In this document: one piece after another, positions 16,123 through 24,051 of the stretch
How positions within the stretch are numbered: position 1 is the stretch's first letter
Layout: each line of letters starts with the position of its first letter
Assembly (NCBI GenBank): GCA_025454405.1
Contig: JALOON010000119.1
Location: 1-40,813, forward strand
DNA from: Oscillatoriaceae cyanobacterium Prado104
GTDB taxonomy: Bacteria; Cyanobacteriota; Cyanobacteriia; Cyanobacteriales; Microcoleaceae
Length of the DNA: 40,813 bases
Direction of reading: 5' to 3'
The notes under the pieces: model-generated
What the model was told of the DNA's origin: nothing
Databases searched by the model: none
What the model saw: the letters and a program-made list of their open reading frames with translations, nothing else
Translations under genes and position numbers: made by a program

Positions 16123-17466
16123 ATGAGAATCACTAAAATTTATGTCACCAAACTTTTTGGAGTTTTTAACCATGTTATTTCTTTGAACATGGAAGATAAA
16201 ATCACGATTATTCATAGTCCTAATGGATTTGGCAAAACAGCATTGCTTAGGTTGATTAATGGATTTTTTAATTCACGTTACTCAGAACTTCTTACTACTA
16301 AATTTACAGAATTTGGGGTGGAATTTGATGATAACAGCTTTTTGAGAATAGAAAAAACTATAGAAAAATACAAAGAAGATAAGCATGAAAATAAATTAAT
16401 TTTCTACTTTAAAAAACCAGGATTAAATCGAGTACAGCAATTTTCTCCCAGCTTATTTCGAGAGTCAATCAATCAATTTAAATCTTCATTGCATATGATA
16501 TCTCGTTACGTACCAAATCTGAAACAAGTAGGAGCCAGAACTTGGTTATATTTACCAACTAGCGAACAGCTTTCTTTGGAAGATGTTTTTCAGCGATTTC
16601 CAGATTTTTTACCTATTTTTGCAACAGAAATCAAGCCAGAAGACAAGTGGCTACTAAAATTAAAACAATCTTTAAAAATTCGTTTTATAGAAGTTCAACG
16701 TTTATTGAGCTTTTCAGAAGTTCGCAATTCCGAATTAGAATATAGACCAGTTTCAATGAAGGCATCTGTAGCAACATACTCTCAAGAACTTGCAAAAGAT
16801 ATTCAAAATAAACTGTCTGAATATGGTACATTGTCTCAATCTTTAGACCGCACTTTTCCCGCAAGAGTTATCAATCAAGAATTAACTTTTAATTTAACAG
16901 AAGAGACACTGCGCAACAAATTAATTGAAATAGAAAAAAAGCGTTTTCGTTTGATAGAAGCAGGTCTTTTAGATAAAGATGAAGAACAAAATTTCCAAGT
17001 AGAAAACCAAAAAATAGACGATCGTACAAAAAGCATTTTATCAGTTTATATTGAAGATGTAGAAAAAAAACTTATGGTTTTTGAAGAAACAGCCAATAAA
17101 ATAGAACTTTTTAAAAAAATTATTAATACTAGATTTCGTTATAAAAAAATGACCGTCAGCAAAGATAAGGGTTTTACCTTTACAACTCCTGACGGCAATC
17201 CCTTATCACCCACAAACTTATCTTCTGGAGAACAGCACGAACTGGTTATGCTTTACGAGTTTTTATTCAAAGTAAAACCTAATTCTTTGATTCTTATTGA
17301 CGAACCAGAAATTTCGCTGCACGTAGCTTGGCAAGTCGAATTTCTCAAAGATTTGCAAGCAATTATTAAACTGGCAAACTTTGACGTGTTGTTGGCTACT
17401 CACTCTCCAGATATTATAGACGATCGCTGGGATTTGACAGTGGAATTAAAAGGACCTGTTGAATGA
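16123..17466 (+). CDS. ariA: PARIS-like AriA: ABC/SMC-type AAA ATPase
   Basis: A 447-aa ATPase of the AAA_15/OLD-like group. Walker A is PNGFGKT (residues 33-39), just after the N-terminal strand RITKIYVTKLFGV. A long helical middle (about 200-340) is followed by the signature LSSGEQ (366-371), Walker B LILIDEPEISLH (389-400) and the switch His in ATHSPD (His427). The stop overlaps the next start by four bases (ATGA), so the two are co-translated. The partner is a DUF4435 protein, the arrangement of the PARIS anti-phage system, where AriA forms a cage that holds AriB until a phage anti-restriction protein is sensed. The gene is AT-rich against its surroundings, fitting an acquired defence cassette. 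Ribosome site AAGAGGA is good. Confidence 0.72.
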   Translation: MRITKIYVTKLFGVFNHVISLNMEDKITIIHSPNGFGKTALLRLINGFFNSRYSELLTTKFTEFGVEFDDNSFLRIEKTIEKYKEDKHENKLIFYFKKPGLNRVQQFSPSLFRESINQFKSSLHMISRYVPNLKQVGARTWLYLPTSEQLSLEDVFQRFPDFLPIFATEIKPEDKWLLKLKQSLKIRFIEVQRLLSFSEVRNSELEYRPVSMKASVATYSQELAKDIQNKLSEYGTLSQSLDRTFPARVINQELTFNLTEETLRNKLIEIEKKRFRLIEAGLLDKDEEQNFQVENQKIDDRTKSILSVYIEDVEKKLMVFEETANKIELFKKIINTRFRYKKMTVSKDKGFTFTTPDGNPLSPTNLSSGEQHELVMLYEFLFKVKPNSLILIDEPEISLHVAWQVEFLKDLQAIIKLANFDVLLATHSPDIIDDRWDLTVELKGPVE

Positions 17467-18323
17467 CAAATAATCTTAAACCCGATCGCATTGCCAACAA
17501 AATCCGCTTGCTGAGAACTCAATCTCAATATGCTGGACATTCTTTTTTAATTGCTGAAGGAGATACAGATGCGCGAGTATGGAAAAACTTAGTAGACTCT
17601 ACAAAGTGTAGTGTAGAAATTGCCCATAATAAGGATAATGCTGTGAAAGTGCTCGATATCCTTGAAAAGAGTAACTTTGCTGGTGTCTTGGCTGTTGTTG
17701 ATGCTGATTTTTGGATAGTGGAAGGTACTGTTCCATCCAGTCCTAATTTATTCTTAACTGACACTCACGATTTGGAAACAATGCTGCTGAAATCACCAGC
17801 CCTTGAAAAGGTTCTTGCAGAACACGGTTCCGAAGCAAAAATTAAGCTTTTTGCTAAAGATATCCGCCAGACTTTACTCGAAAGCGCTAAAATTATTGGT
17901 TATTTGCGCTGGGTTTCGCTGAAGTTTAATTATTGTTTGATATTTGAAGATTTAGAATTTAAAAAATTTGTGGATGACAAAACACTGGTATTGGATAAGT
18001 CAAAGTTACTTCAGACGGTGAAGAATAAATCCCAAAAGCTGGGACTTGACGATGGCGCAATCCAACAACAAATGGATAGTTTAACAAAAAATACTCACGA
18101 TATGTGGTATGTTTGTTGCGGTCACGATATGATTTGTATTTTGCAGGTAGCTCTTTGCAAAGCACTAGGTTCGTGCAACTCCAAGCAAGTCGAACCGCAG
18201 ATACTTGAAAAAGATTTACGACTAGCTTGCGAATCTGCTTATTTCCGCGAAACAAAACTTTACACGGCGATCGAACATTGGGAAAAAACCAATCATCCGT
18301 TTCAGGTACTATTTAATCCGTAA
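17463..18323 (+). CDS. ariB: PARIS-like AriB: DUF4435 (Toprim/OLD-like) effector
   Basis: A 286-aa DUF4435 protein. The Toprim-like acidic residues are visible: FLIAEGDTDARVW (Glu32, Asp34, Asp36) and LAVVDADFW (Asp80, Asp82), then THDLETML (Asp103, Glu105), typical of the family. In PARIS, AriB is released from AriA on triggering and acts as a nuclease (tRNA cleavage is known for E. coli AriB), stopping growth. Here that activity is inferred from family and context. Its ATG overlaps the ariA stop by four bases. It converges on fmt 75 bases further on; a fragment of the GGACT repeat family lies between (18351-18375). Confidence 0.7.
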   Translation: MTNNLKPDRIANKIRLLRTQSQYAGHSFLIAEGDTDARVWKNLVDSTKCSVEIAHNKDNAVKVLDILEKSNFAGVLAVVDADFWIVEGTVPSSPNLFLTDTHDLETMLLKSPALEKVLAEHGSEAKIKLFAKDIRQTLLESAKIIGYLRWVSLKFNYCLIFEDLEFKKFVDDKTLVLDKSKLLQTVKNKSQKLGLDDGAIQQQMDSLTKNTHDMWYVCCGHDMICILQVALCKALGSCNSKQVEPQILEKDLRLACESAYFRETKLYTAIEHWEKTNHPFQVLFNP

Positions 18324-18398
18324 CTTAAACTTTTCCGAAAACCTCTTTGAGCGGACTAAAGTCCACACTACGAACCTTAAGAGTGTCCGTGATATTAT

Positions 18399-19409
18399 TT
18401 ACTTAACTTCAAATTTCCCGAAAACCTCACCAGCAGTCAATCGAGTTCCGTTTGCAAAATCCACCCCGGATTGCACCTTTTTCCCCGCTAACTGCACTTC
18501 GCGCAACAATAACAAACCATCACCAGTTTGGACGATCGGCCCCAAACCCTTGACAACTTTAACAACTTCTCCATGTTCTCCCGACAACTCCGACAGCGCA
18601 GGCCAATCGCGTTCCAAAACTCTAAATTCCGACGGCAATTGCATCCAATATTCCGGCCCCAGCGGTACGGTAGCAATTACCTTTAAATAATTACCGCGAA
18701 AAGTTGTCGTGCAATCGGGATAAAAACCCCTAACTCGATCGTGAAGAGCGATCGCACTTTGCGACCAATCTAACACATAATCTGCACTTTGAATCATCGG
18801 CGCGTAAGTTGCCTCAGCATCATTCTGAGGTTCGGCTTCAACCTTACCGTCCCTCAATTTCACCAAAGTTTCTACCAACAAATCCGCACCAATTTCGGCC
18901 AACCTATCCCCCAAAGACTCAGCGTTATCCAACAGCGTAATTCCGGTAAAATCCTTCAACAACATCGCCCCGGTATCCATGCCAGCATCCATCAGCATCG
19001 TCGTAATTCCCGTTGTCTTTTCCCCGTCGCAAAGACACTGCTGAATCGGCGCAGCCCCCCGATACTTCGGCAAAATGGAACCGTGAACGTTAATGCAGGC
19101 TAATTTGGGAATATCCAGAATTGTTTGAGACAGAATCTGCCCGTAAGCTGCTACTACAAAAACATCCGCGTCTGCTTCCCGCAATTGAGAAATTGTTTCC
19201 GCATCCTTTTTGATTCGCCGCGGCTGCCACACCGGAAGATTGTGATTTAAAGCAACCATTTTTACAGGTGAAGGCATCAATTGATTGCCCCGACCCCGGC
19301 GCTTGTCCGGCTGAGTTACAACCCCCACTACCTCAAATTCAGGATGGCTTAATAAGTTGGATAAAGTAGGAACAGCAAATTCAGGTGTACCGAAAAAAAC
19401 AATTTTCAT
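18399..19409 (-). CDS. fmt: methionyl-tRNA formyltransferase
   Basis: Formylates the initiator methionyl-tRNA using 10-formyl-THF. From the chosen start (336 aa) it opens MKIVFFGTPEFAVPTL, then carries VVTQPDKRRGRG and the catalytic segment INVHGSILPKYRGAAPIQ with the Asn/His pair, and a C-terminal OB-like tRNA-binding half. The frame stays open to 19487, but the extra 26 residues are translated heptamer repeat (PNAQSPMPNAQ) and are not family sequence. It lies 129 bases after the OmpA-like gene on the same strand. Confidence 0.94.
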   Translation of the reverse strand: MKIVFFGTPEFAVPTLSNLLSHPEFEVVGVVTQPDKRRGRGNQLMPSPVKMVALNHNLPVWQPRRIKKDAETISQLREADADVFVVAAYGQILSQTILDIPKLACINVHGSILPKYRGAAPIQQCLCDGEKTTGITTMLMDAGMDTGAMLLKDFTGITLLDNAESLGDRLAEIGADLLVETLVKLRDGKVEAEPQNDAEATYAPMIQSADYVLDWSQSAIALHDRVRGFYPDCTTTFRGNYLKVIATVPLGPEYWMQLPSEFRVLERDWPALSELSGEHGEVVKVVKGLGPIVQTGDGLLLLREVQLAGKKVQSGVDFANGTRLTAGEVFGKFEVK

Positions 19410-19437
19410 ATCAATGGGGAATTGGGCGGAACGAAGT

Positions 19438-19500
19438 GGAGGGATGGGGAATTGGGCATTGGGCATTGGGGATTGGGCATTGGGCATCGGGCATCGGTTA
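19438..19500. repeat. heptamer repeat (TTGGGCA)n
   Basis: Seven or more imperfect TTGGGCA/TTGGGGA/TCGGGCA units lie just upstream of the fmt start on the minus strand. They extend the fmt reading frame artificially. Short TGATGAC repeats follow to about 19535. Confidence 0.8.
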
Positions 19501-19538
19501 TTCTTACCAACTGATGACTGATGACTGATGACTGTTGA

Positions 19539-20465
19539 CTAAGGACTAATTGCAATTTCAATGCGGCGGTTGCGCTGCCGGTTGGCATCCGAACTATTTT
19601 CCACCGAAGGATTGGTTTCTCCATAGCCGATCGCCACCCAATGATACTTCTCTCCCAGCGCACCTGACAAATAATTCGCCACAGCCTGAGCCCGCGCAAA
19701 AGACAAATTCCGATTCTGAACCTGTTCCCCCGCATCGTCAGTGTGACCCCCAACCCGCACGGTTGCGCCTTGGTAATTGCGCAAATCCGCTACCAAATTG
19801 TCCAAAATTGCATTCGTTCCGGGGCGCAGAGAAATGCTGTTGGTATCGAACAACACATCGCTGGGCAAAGTTACCATCAGCCCGCTACCCGCAAACAGCG
19901 GAGTGTCGGTTTTCTCCTGTACTGCATTCACAGTCCCAGGAGTTGGAGTGTTGCCAATTGGCGGTAAAGCTGGAGTGGGACTTGTCGCTGTTTCCGGCGA
20001 GGCCAATTCCTGCGACATCAACTGCAACCGCTTTTCCAAATTTTCCGTCGGGCGGCTGGTTCCCAATTGAGTTTCTAAAGCCGCCGTCCGTCCGATTAAA
20101 GCGTTCAAGTCGCCCTGCAACTGTCTCAAATCCGACTGCAATTTTTCTTTCTCGGCCGGACTGACTTGTGACTGGGGACTCGCGGTTGCTGTTGGTGTCG
20201 GTAGCGCTGGAATTGGCGTTGCTGGGGCGCGTTTCGGACTGGGGGTCAAATTTTGAGTTTGGCGCAGCAATCTTTCGGCTAGCGGCATTTCAGAGGTATT
20301 TGAGGGGAAAAATTGAGCGGCAGCCATCCCCAACACCCAGGCAAAACCGCCGCCTACTCCCAGCAGCAGCAGCCGAAATATCAGCGATAGTGCGGACAAG
20401 CCTTTGCCCCGCGATTTGGGAACGCGAGTTGGGGGGATTGATTTTTGGTTAAAAGAAGGTGTCAT
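19539..20465 (-). CDS. OmpA-family peptidoglycan-binding envelope protein
   Basis: A basic N-terminus and one membrane segment (about residues 28-51) precede a Pro/Thr-rich stretch, a short coiled coil (about 101-135) and a C-terminal OmpA domain (about 200-308). The domain shows VLFDTNS, the peptidoglycan-contact GGHTDDAG, ARAQAVANYL, GYGETNP and the closing NRQRNRRIEI. It would anchor the inner membrane to the peptidoglycan, in the manner of MotB or Pal-like proteins, but lacks other motor features. It may share a transcript with fmt (129-base gap). Partner unknown. Confidence 0.85.
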   Translation of the reverse strand: MTPSFNQKSIPPTRVPKSRGKGLSALSLIFRLLLLGVGGGFAWVLGMAAAQFFPSNTSEMPLAERLLRQTQNLTPSPKRAPATPIPALPTPTATASPQSQVSPAEKEKLQSDLRQLQGDLNALIGRTAALETQLGTSRPTENLEKRLQLMSQELASPETATSPTPALPPIGNTPTPGTVNAVQEKTDTPLFAGSGLMVTLPSDVLFDTNSISLRPGTNAILDNLVADLRNYQGATVRVGGHTDDAGEQVQNRNLSFARAQAVANYLSGALGEKYHWVAIGYGETNPSVENSSDANRQRNRRIEIAISP

Positions 20466-20928
20466 AGTTCCTCCCTCTCCTTGCGCTTAGCCAGATTACT
20501 TTCGATCGTATCATCCGATTTGAGATTTGGGATTTGCGATTTGTTATTCTACTTAAAATTTTCCAAAGGAATGCTGTTGCTATTTGTCGGTAAAACGCTG
20601 CAGGCACGGTAGCATTGGTGTCAACAACCGACTAAAAGCTTTGGGAAATCTCGTTTTTACCTGAGTTGAGATCCCCCTAAATCCCCCTTAAAAAGGGGGA
20701 CTTTGAATGCTTCCGGTCCCCCCCTTCTTAAGGGGGGCTAGGGGGGATCGACAGCTAACTGTCTTGCTGGCTGTCTGCTATCGGGTTTGATGTGAAGTTG
20801 ACGCCAGCGACACGGCGGCACTCGCCCTACAAAACCTGGGTTTTTGGGTTGCAAAATTACGCTCTAGCCGTCTGCGCGCAATTCTTGAATCTGTTAGATA
20901 ATGCAATGTAACTTTTGGAAAAAAAACT
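20466..20928. other. spacer with dispersed palindromic repeat
   Basis: No gene. Loose GATTTGG heptamers occupy 20516-20545. An 80-bp inverted element spans 20670-20749 (listed separately). Further right is ordinary sequence with no clear promoter. Confidence 0.55.
20670..20749. repeat. 80-bp inverted repeat with GATCCCCC ends
   Basis: It begins GATCCCCCTAAATCCCCC and ends with the complementary GGGGGGCTAGGGGGGATC, with two internal C-run/G-run hairpins (CCCCCTTAAAAAGGGGG and CCCCCCTTCTTAAGGGGGG). The same style is seen at 34650-34745. It is a common cyanobacterial dispersed repeat type. Confidence 0.75.
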
Positions 20929-20963
20929 GTGATCGATCCTTTAAATAGCCCTTATCCCGTACC

Positions 20964-21596
20964 TTGGGAATGGATTCGACTCACGCGAAAGTGAGCTCGA
21001 CGAACGGCACCGGCCTGCGTTACTACCGCAGTCCTTCGCTAATTTCAACTAGCGGCGAATACGCGGCCTACAGTCGAATTGAGTTGAAAATACATCCGGA
21101 ATTTTCTCGCTGTCGGGTTAGCAGCGTCATGTTTGTAGAAAATCTTAGAACCGGAGAACTGCAAACAGTGGTTGCTGCTTCGCCTCTGGCAGAAAGCGGG
21201 TTTTATGCTAGCGATGATACAGATATGTCCGGCACGATCGCAATTATGGTGCCGGTTTCTTGGAATCAAACTGGTACGCGATTTCTCGCCCGCGAATTTG
21301 AAGCACTTTTCAATTCTTCTGATATGTCTGACTACGCTGTTATCTGGGACAGACACGATAATTACACTTATACTGTTGTCCCCGCTCGCAGTCTTTACAC
21401 TCATGCTGTATTGTTGGGTTGGAGTCAAGTTTGTCCGGGACGGGTTCTGTTCCGCGCCGGCAATTTGGGCGATCGATTTTGGCCTCTTTGTGCAGTCGAT
21501 ACAGCCGGCCAAACGGTAGCTGTCGGAGAAGATAAACCTCTGGTTTTTGGCACTCAAGCTAGCGCTGATTGGATCGAACCTCAAAGTCGTTTTTAG
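20964..21596 (+). CDS. cyanobacterial hypothetical protein, probable N-terminal frameshift
   Basis: The open frame (210 aa from a TTG) is soluble, with segments GLRYYRSPSLISTSGEYAAY and CRVSSVMFVENLRTGELQ that look conserved; I recall similar cyanobacterial proteins of unknown function. The first residues (MGMD) look wrong. In another frame, GTG 20929 opens VIDPLNSPYPVPWEWIRLTRK before a stop at 20992-20994, and NPYPxPWxW followed by THAKVSS is how I remember the family starting. A loss of one (or four) bases near 20975-20985 would explain this. The gene may be inactive at its N-terminus, or this may be a sequence error. No membrane segment; no known domain. Confidence 0.6.
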   Translation: MGMDSTHAKVSSTNGTGLRYYRSPSLISTSGEYAAYSRIELKIHPEFSRCRVSSVMFVENLRTGELQTVVAASPLAESGFYASDDTDMSGTIAIMVPVSWNQTGTRFLAREFEALFNSSDMSDYAVIWDRHDNYTYTVVPARSLYTHAVLLGWSQVCPGRVLFRAGNLGDRFWPLCAVDTAGQTVAVGEDKPLVFGTQASADWIEPQSRF

Positions 21597-21602
21597 ATAT
21601 TT

Positions 21603-21647
21603 GAAGGAAGAAGGAAGAAGGAAGAAGGAAGAAGGAAGAAGGAAGAA
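21603..21647. repeat. perfect (GGAAGAA)n heptamer repeat
   Basis: About six perfect GAAGGAA/GGAAGAA units in a row directly after the preceding gene. A shorter copy starts the large tract at 4063. Confidence 0.9.
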
Positions 21648-21708
21648 TTATGAGATAGTAAGCTGGTGCGCGATCGAATTGTAGTTTAATTAGGTGGACT
21701 TACTGATT

Positions 21709-23781
21709 ATGGTGCTGTATTTTTGGGTCTGCCCCGCAATTGTTTTACTTGTTGTTCGATCTTTTGATATTTTAATTTTGGGTGTGGGGGTGATAATTTT
21801 AGCGGTTGTTTTCGGTCTGACTGCTTTTATTTTTATCCGGCTTTTCATTAGCTGGATTCAGGGAAAGATCGAGGCTATACGCAAGCGGAATAACAAGCGC
21901 GATCGCCCCATAATTTCAATTAATTTTATTGCTAAAGGTGCTAGAAAGATTCCCCAGCAAGCAGGGCAAAATCTTGATAATTATATTGGGAATTTTTCCC
22001 AACTTAAAAACCAAAGCGCGGAAGCAATTCAAATACCGATAATTTGTGATGATGCTGCTCAAATCGCTCGTTGTTACAAACCGATCGCCCTGTGGCACGG
22101 ACGTTTGCTCTTGCCTCCAGACGAACAGCGGCAGCCTTACGGAGCGGTGTTTTTGGAAGTTACCAACGCGCCGAAAACCTATAAAAATTTAATTGGTAAA
22201 ACAGCAATTTTAAAGTTTAGTACCAACCGCGAAGTGCAGTTTTTTATTCACGCCGTTACTCAAGATATCCACTTCACCAGACAGGCTAAAAACAGCCAAA
22301 AATCCGGCAACATCCATCCAGAAAGATTGAACGGCTTGCGCAATGTCGGCCCTTTGGAAACTTTGGCGGGTACGAGATTTGAAGACAGCCTGACTGTGAT
22401 GCTGCGGCGACCGGTGATTGTAATTAATTACGGCAATACCGATGCTTGCTCTGAATTAATTATCGATCGAGAACCAGTACAAATTGCAGGTCGATCGTGC
22501 GCCTTAGTTACAATTTTACAGCGGGAATCTCCAGAGAGCGATAAATTTATCGTCCGGCATTTCGATCGCACATCCCAACAATTTAAGGGGCCGGCAGAAA
22601 TTATTTGCATTCCCCAAGTACCGGCAGATAAAAATGGGGTAGCGAGGTCTACCAATCACCTCATCGAACGATCGCCCTTAAATCCCCAAGGATGGTATAT
22701 TTACGGCGAACGAGATGAAAGTGCTATGTTTGCAGTAAGGGCGATCGAACCGCGTCACGTTACTCAATTAAGCCCCGATGAAACGCATTTTGGTTTAAAA
22801 AAATGTCTGGATTATATCAACAGCGAAAACTGGAAAAATACCGGAGCTCAAAAAGGTACTGCTAAGGTAGTCTTGCTATCGCCAAATGGCAGCGCAGACA
22901 ACTTTCCCGACTCTGTTTGGCAAGAAGGAGATATCGGCATAGTCATTCACTGTTTCGGAGGAATTGGCGGCAAAAAAGGAGAAAATATTGCTCTGGGAAT
23001 CGTTACCGGACACTTTGCTTTAGGAGTAGCAAAAGTCGTGCGCGATCGATTTACCGGCGAATTGCGTTTTGACATAGAATACAAACAAGTTTACGCGCAC
23101 AATCCCGATGGTATTGTTGCCGGAGCGAGCAAATGGCAAAGTTACATGGGAGATTTAGAGCGCGGTTGGTTGGGCGATCGACCGGTTTGCGATATAATTT
23201 GCAAGCTAGATCCTGTTTGCTGCGATTACGATTTTGAGGGCATCAAATTATCGCCTTTAGACGAATTAAACCAGCAATTAGATATCATGATGGCCCGCTA
23301 CCGCAGCGGCGACGGCACGGGCGCAAGTTTAGTAACTCCTGCAACTTCTTGCGTCCAAGATTCGAGTCAAGCAATTTACGCTACAATTAAAAAGATTGCG
23401 TCAGAAGTTGAATCAAACCCTCAGATTCAAGACTGGCTGAAAGCAAATCCCAGCGACGCGCAAACTCAAAGATTCGATCGACTGGTAGCTTTGGGAGAAA
23501 GTTTAGAAAAAGTATTAGTTCCCCTCGGAATCGTCCGTCCAGATTGGCGCAAAAATGCTCAATTAGCGGGGATTGATTGCAATCTCAAACCGAGTCTTTT
23601 TGCACCGATAACTCACCCGGTAAAAGCTTTTATTAGTTACCGAACTATGCTGCCGAGACGCACGCAGGATGAAATAGCTAAAATCTTATTAAAACAAGGA
23701 GAATTTTTGTGGGTAATTCGGACAAATCAAGTGGGGGGATTTGACCCGGATATTGAGCCGATCGCGCCTACAGGACTTTGA
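21709..23781 (+). CDS. large membrane-anchored hypothetical protein (~690 aa)
   Basis: Two N-terminal membrane segments (within about residues 1-47) are followed by a basic stretch (KRNNKRDRP) and a soluble part of more than 600 residues. The latter has GWYIYGERDESAMFAVRAIEPR, DIGIVIHCFGGIGGKKG and FITH-like PITHPVKAFISYRTMLPRRT segments but no motif I can tie to a reaction. I have a vague memory of long cyanobacterial homologues labelled Abi/CAAX-type protease, yet see no such motif, so I give no function. I prefer ATG 21709. The upstream in-frame GTG 21694 lies inside a dispersed 20-base repeat. The upstream neighbour, also unknown, is 110 bases away on the same strand. Confidence 0.7.
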   Translation: MVLYFWVCPAIVLLVVRSFDILILGVGVIILAVVFGLTAFIFIRLFISWIQGKIEAIRKRNNKRDRPIISINFIAKGARKIPQQAGQNLDNYIGNFSQLKNQSAEAIQIPIICDDAAQIARCYKPIALWHGRLLLPPDEQRQPYGAVFLEVTNAPKTYKNLIGKTAILKFSTNREVQFFIHAVTQDIHFTRQAKNSQKSGNIHPERLNGLRNVGPLETLAGTRFEDSLTVMLRRPVIVINYGNTDACSELIIDREPVQIAGRSCALVTILQRESPESDKFIVRHFDRTSQQFKGPAEIICIPQVPADKNGVARSTNHLIERSPLNPQGWYIYGERDESAMFAVRAIEPRHVTQLSPDETHFGLKKCLDYINSENWKNTGAQKGTAKVVLLSPNGSADNFPDSVWQEGDIGIVIHCFGGIGGKKGENIALGIVTGHFALGVAKVVRDRFTGELRFDIEYKQVYAHNPDGIVAGASKWQSYMGDLERGWLGDRPVCDIICKLDPVCCDYDFEGIKLSPLDELNQQLDIMMARYRSGDGTGASLVTPATSCVQDSSQAIYATIKKIASEVESNPQIQDWLKANPSDAQTQRFDRLVALGESLEKVLVPLGIVRPDWRKNAQLAGIDCNLKPSLFAPITHPVKAFISYRTMLPRRTQDEIAKILLKQGEFLWVIRTNQVGGFDPDIEPIAPTGL

Positions 23782-23857
23782 AAAGTTTGGCAGAGTAACG
23801 GGCGGGAAAATGGCATTTATTAATTTTCATTGTTAGTTTTAATGCTCGCTCACATGT

Positions 23858-24022
23858 AGGTGCGCAGCACGCACCTTATACCAAATCAGAGTACAATACC
23901 CCCTTTATTCCACCAAACCCGCGGAGGCGGGTTTAAGAAATAACGGGGAGATCGTACCCGGATTTGGTATCAATGAATTATGAAGCCCTCCCCTTGCCAA
24001 GGGGAGGGTTTGGGAGGGGTCG
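23858..24022. repeat. repeat cluster incl. 93-bp MITE-like element (23878-23970)
   Basis: AGGTGCG/CGCACCT forms a hairpin at 23858-23876. The next 93 bases have perfect 10-base inverted ends ATACCAAATC (23878-23887) and GATTTGGTAT (23961-23970) around an inner AAACCCGC/GCGGGTTT hairpin. At 23982-24022 a third palindrome, CCCTCCCCTTG/CAAGGGGAGGG, completes the cluster. No gene lies between the two convergent neighbours, so the palindromes may serve as transcription ends. Confidence 0.65.
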
Positions 24023-24051
24023 AATTTCACGAATCAAATAGACCCGCTATA

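Noticed and set aside
19410..19487. N-terminal extension of fmt
   Set aside because: The extra residues are translated heptamer repeat; the conserved protein starts MKIVFFGTPEF.
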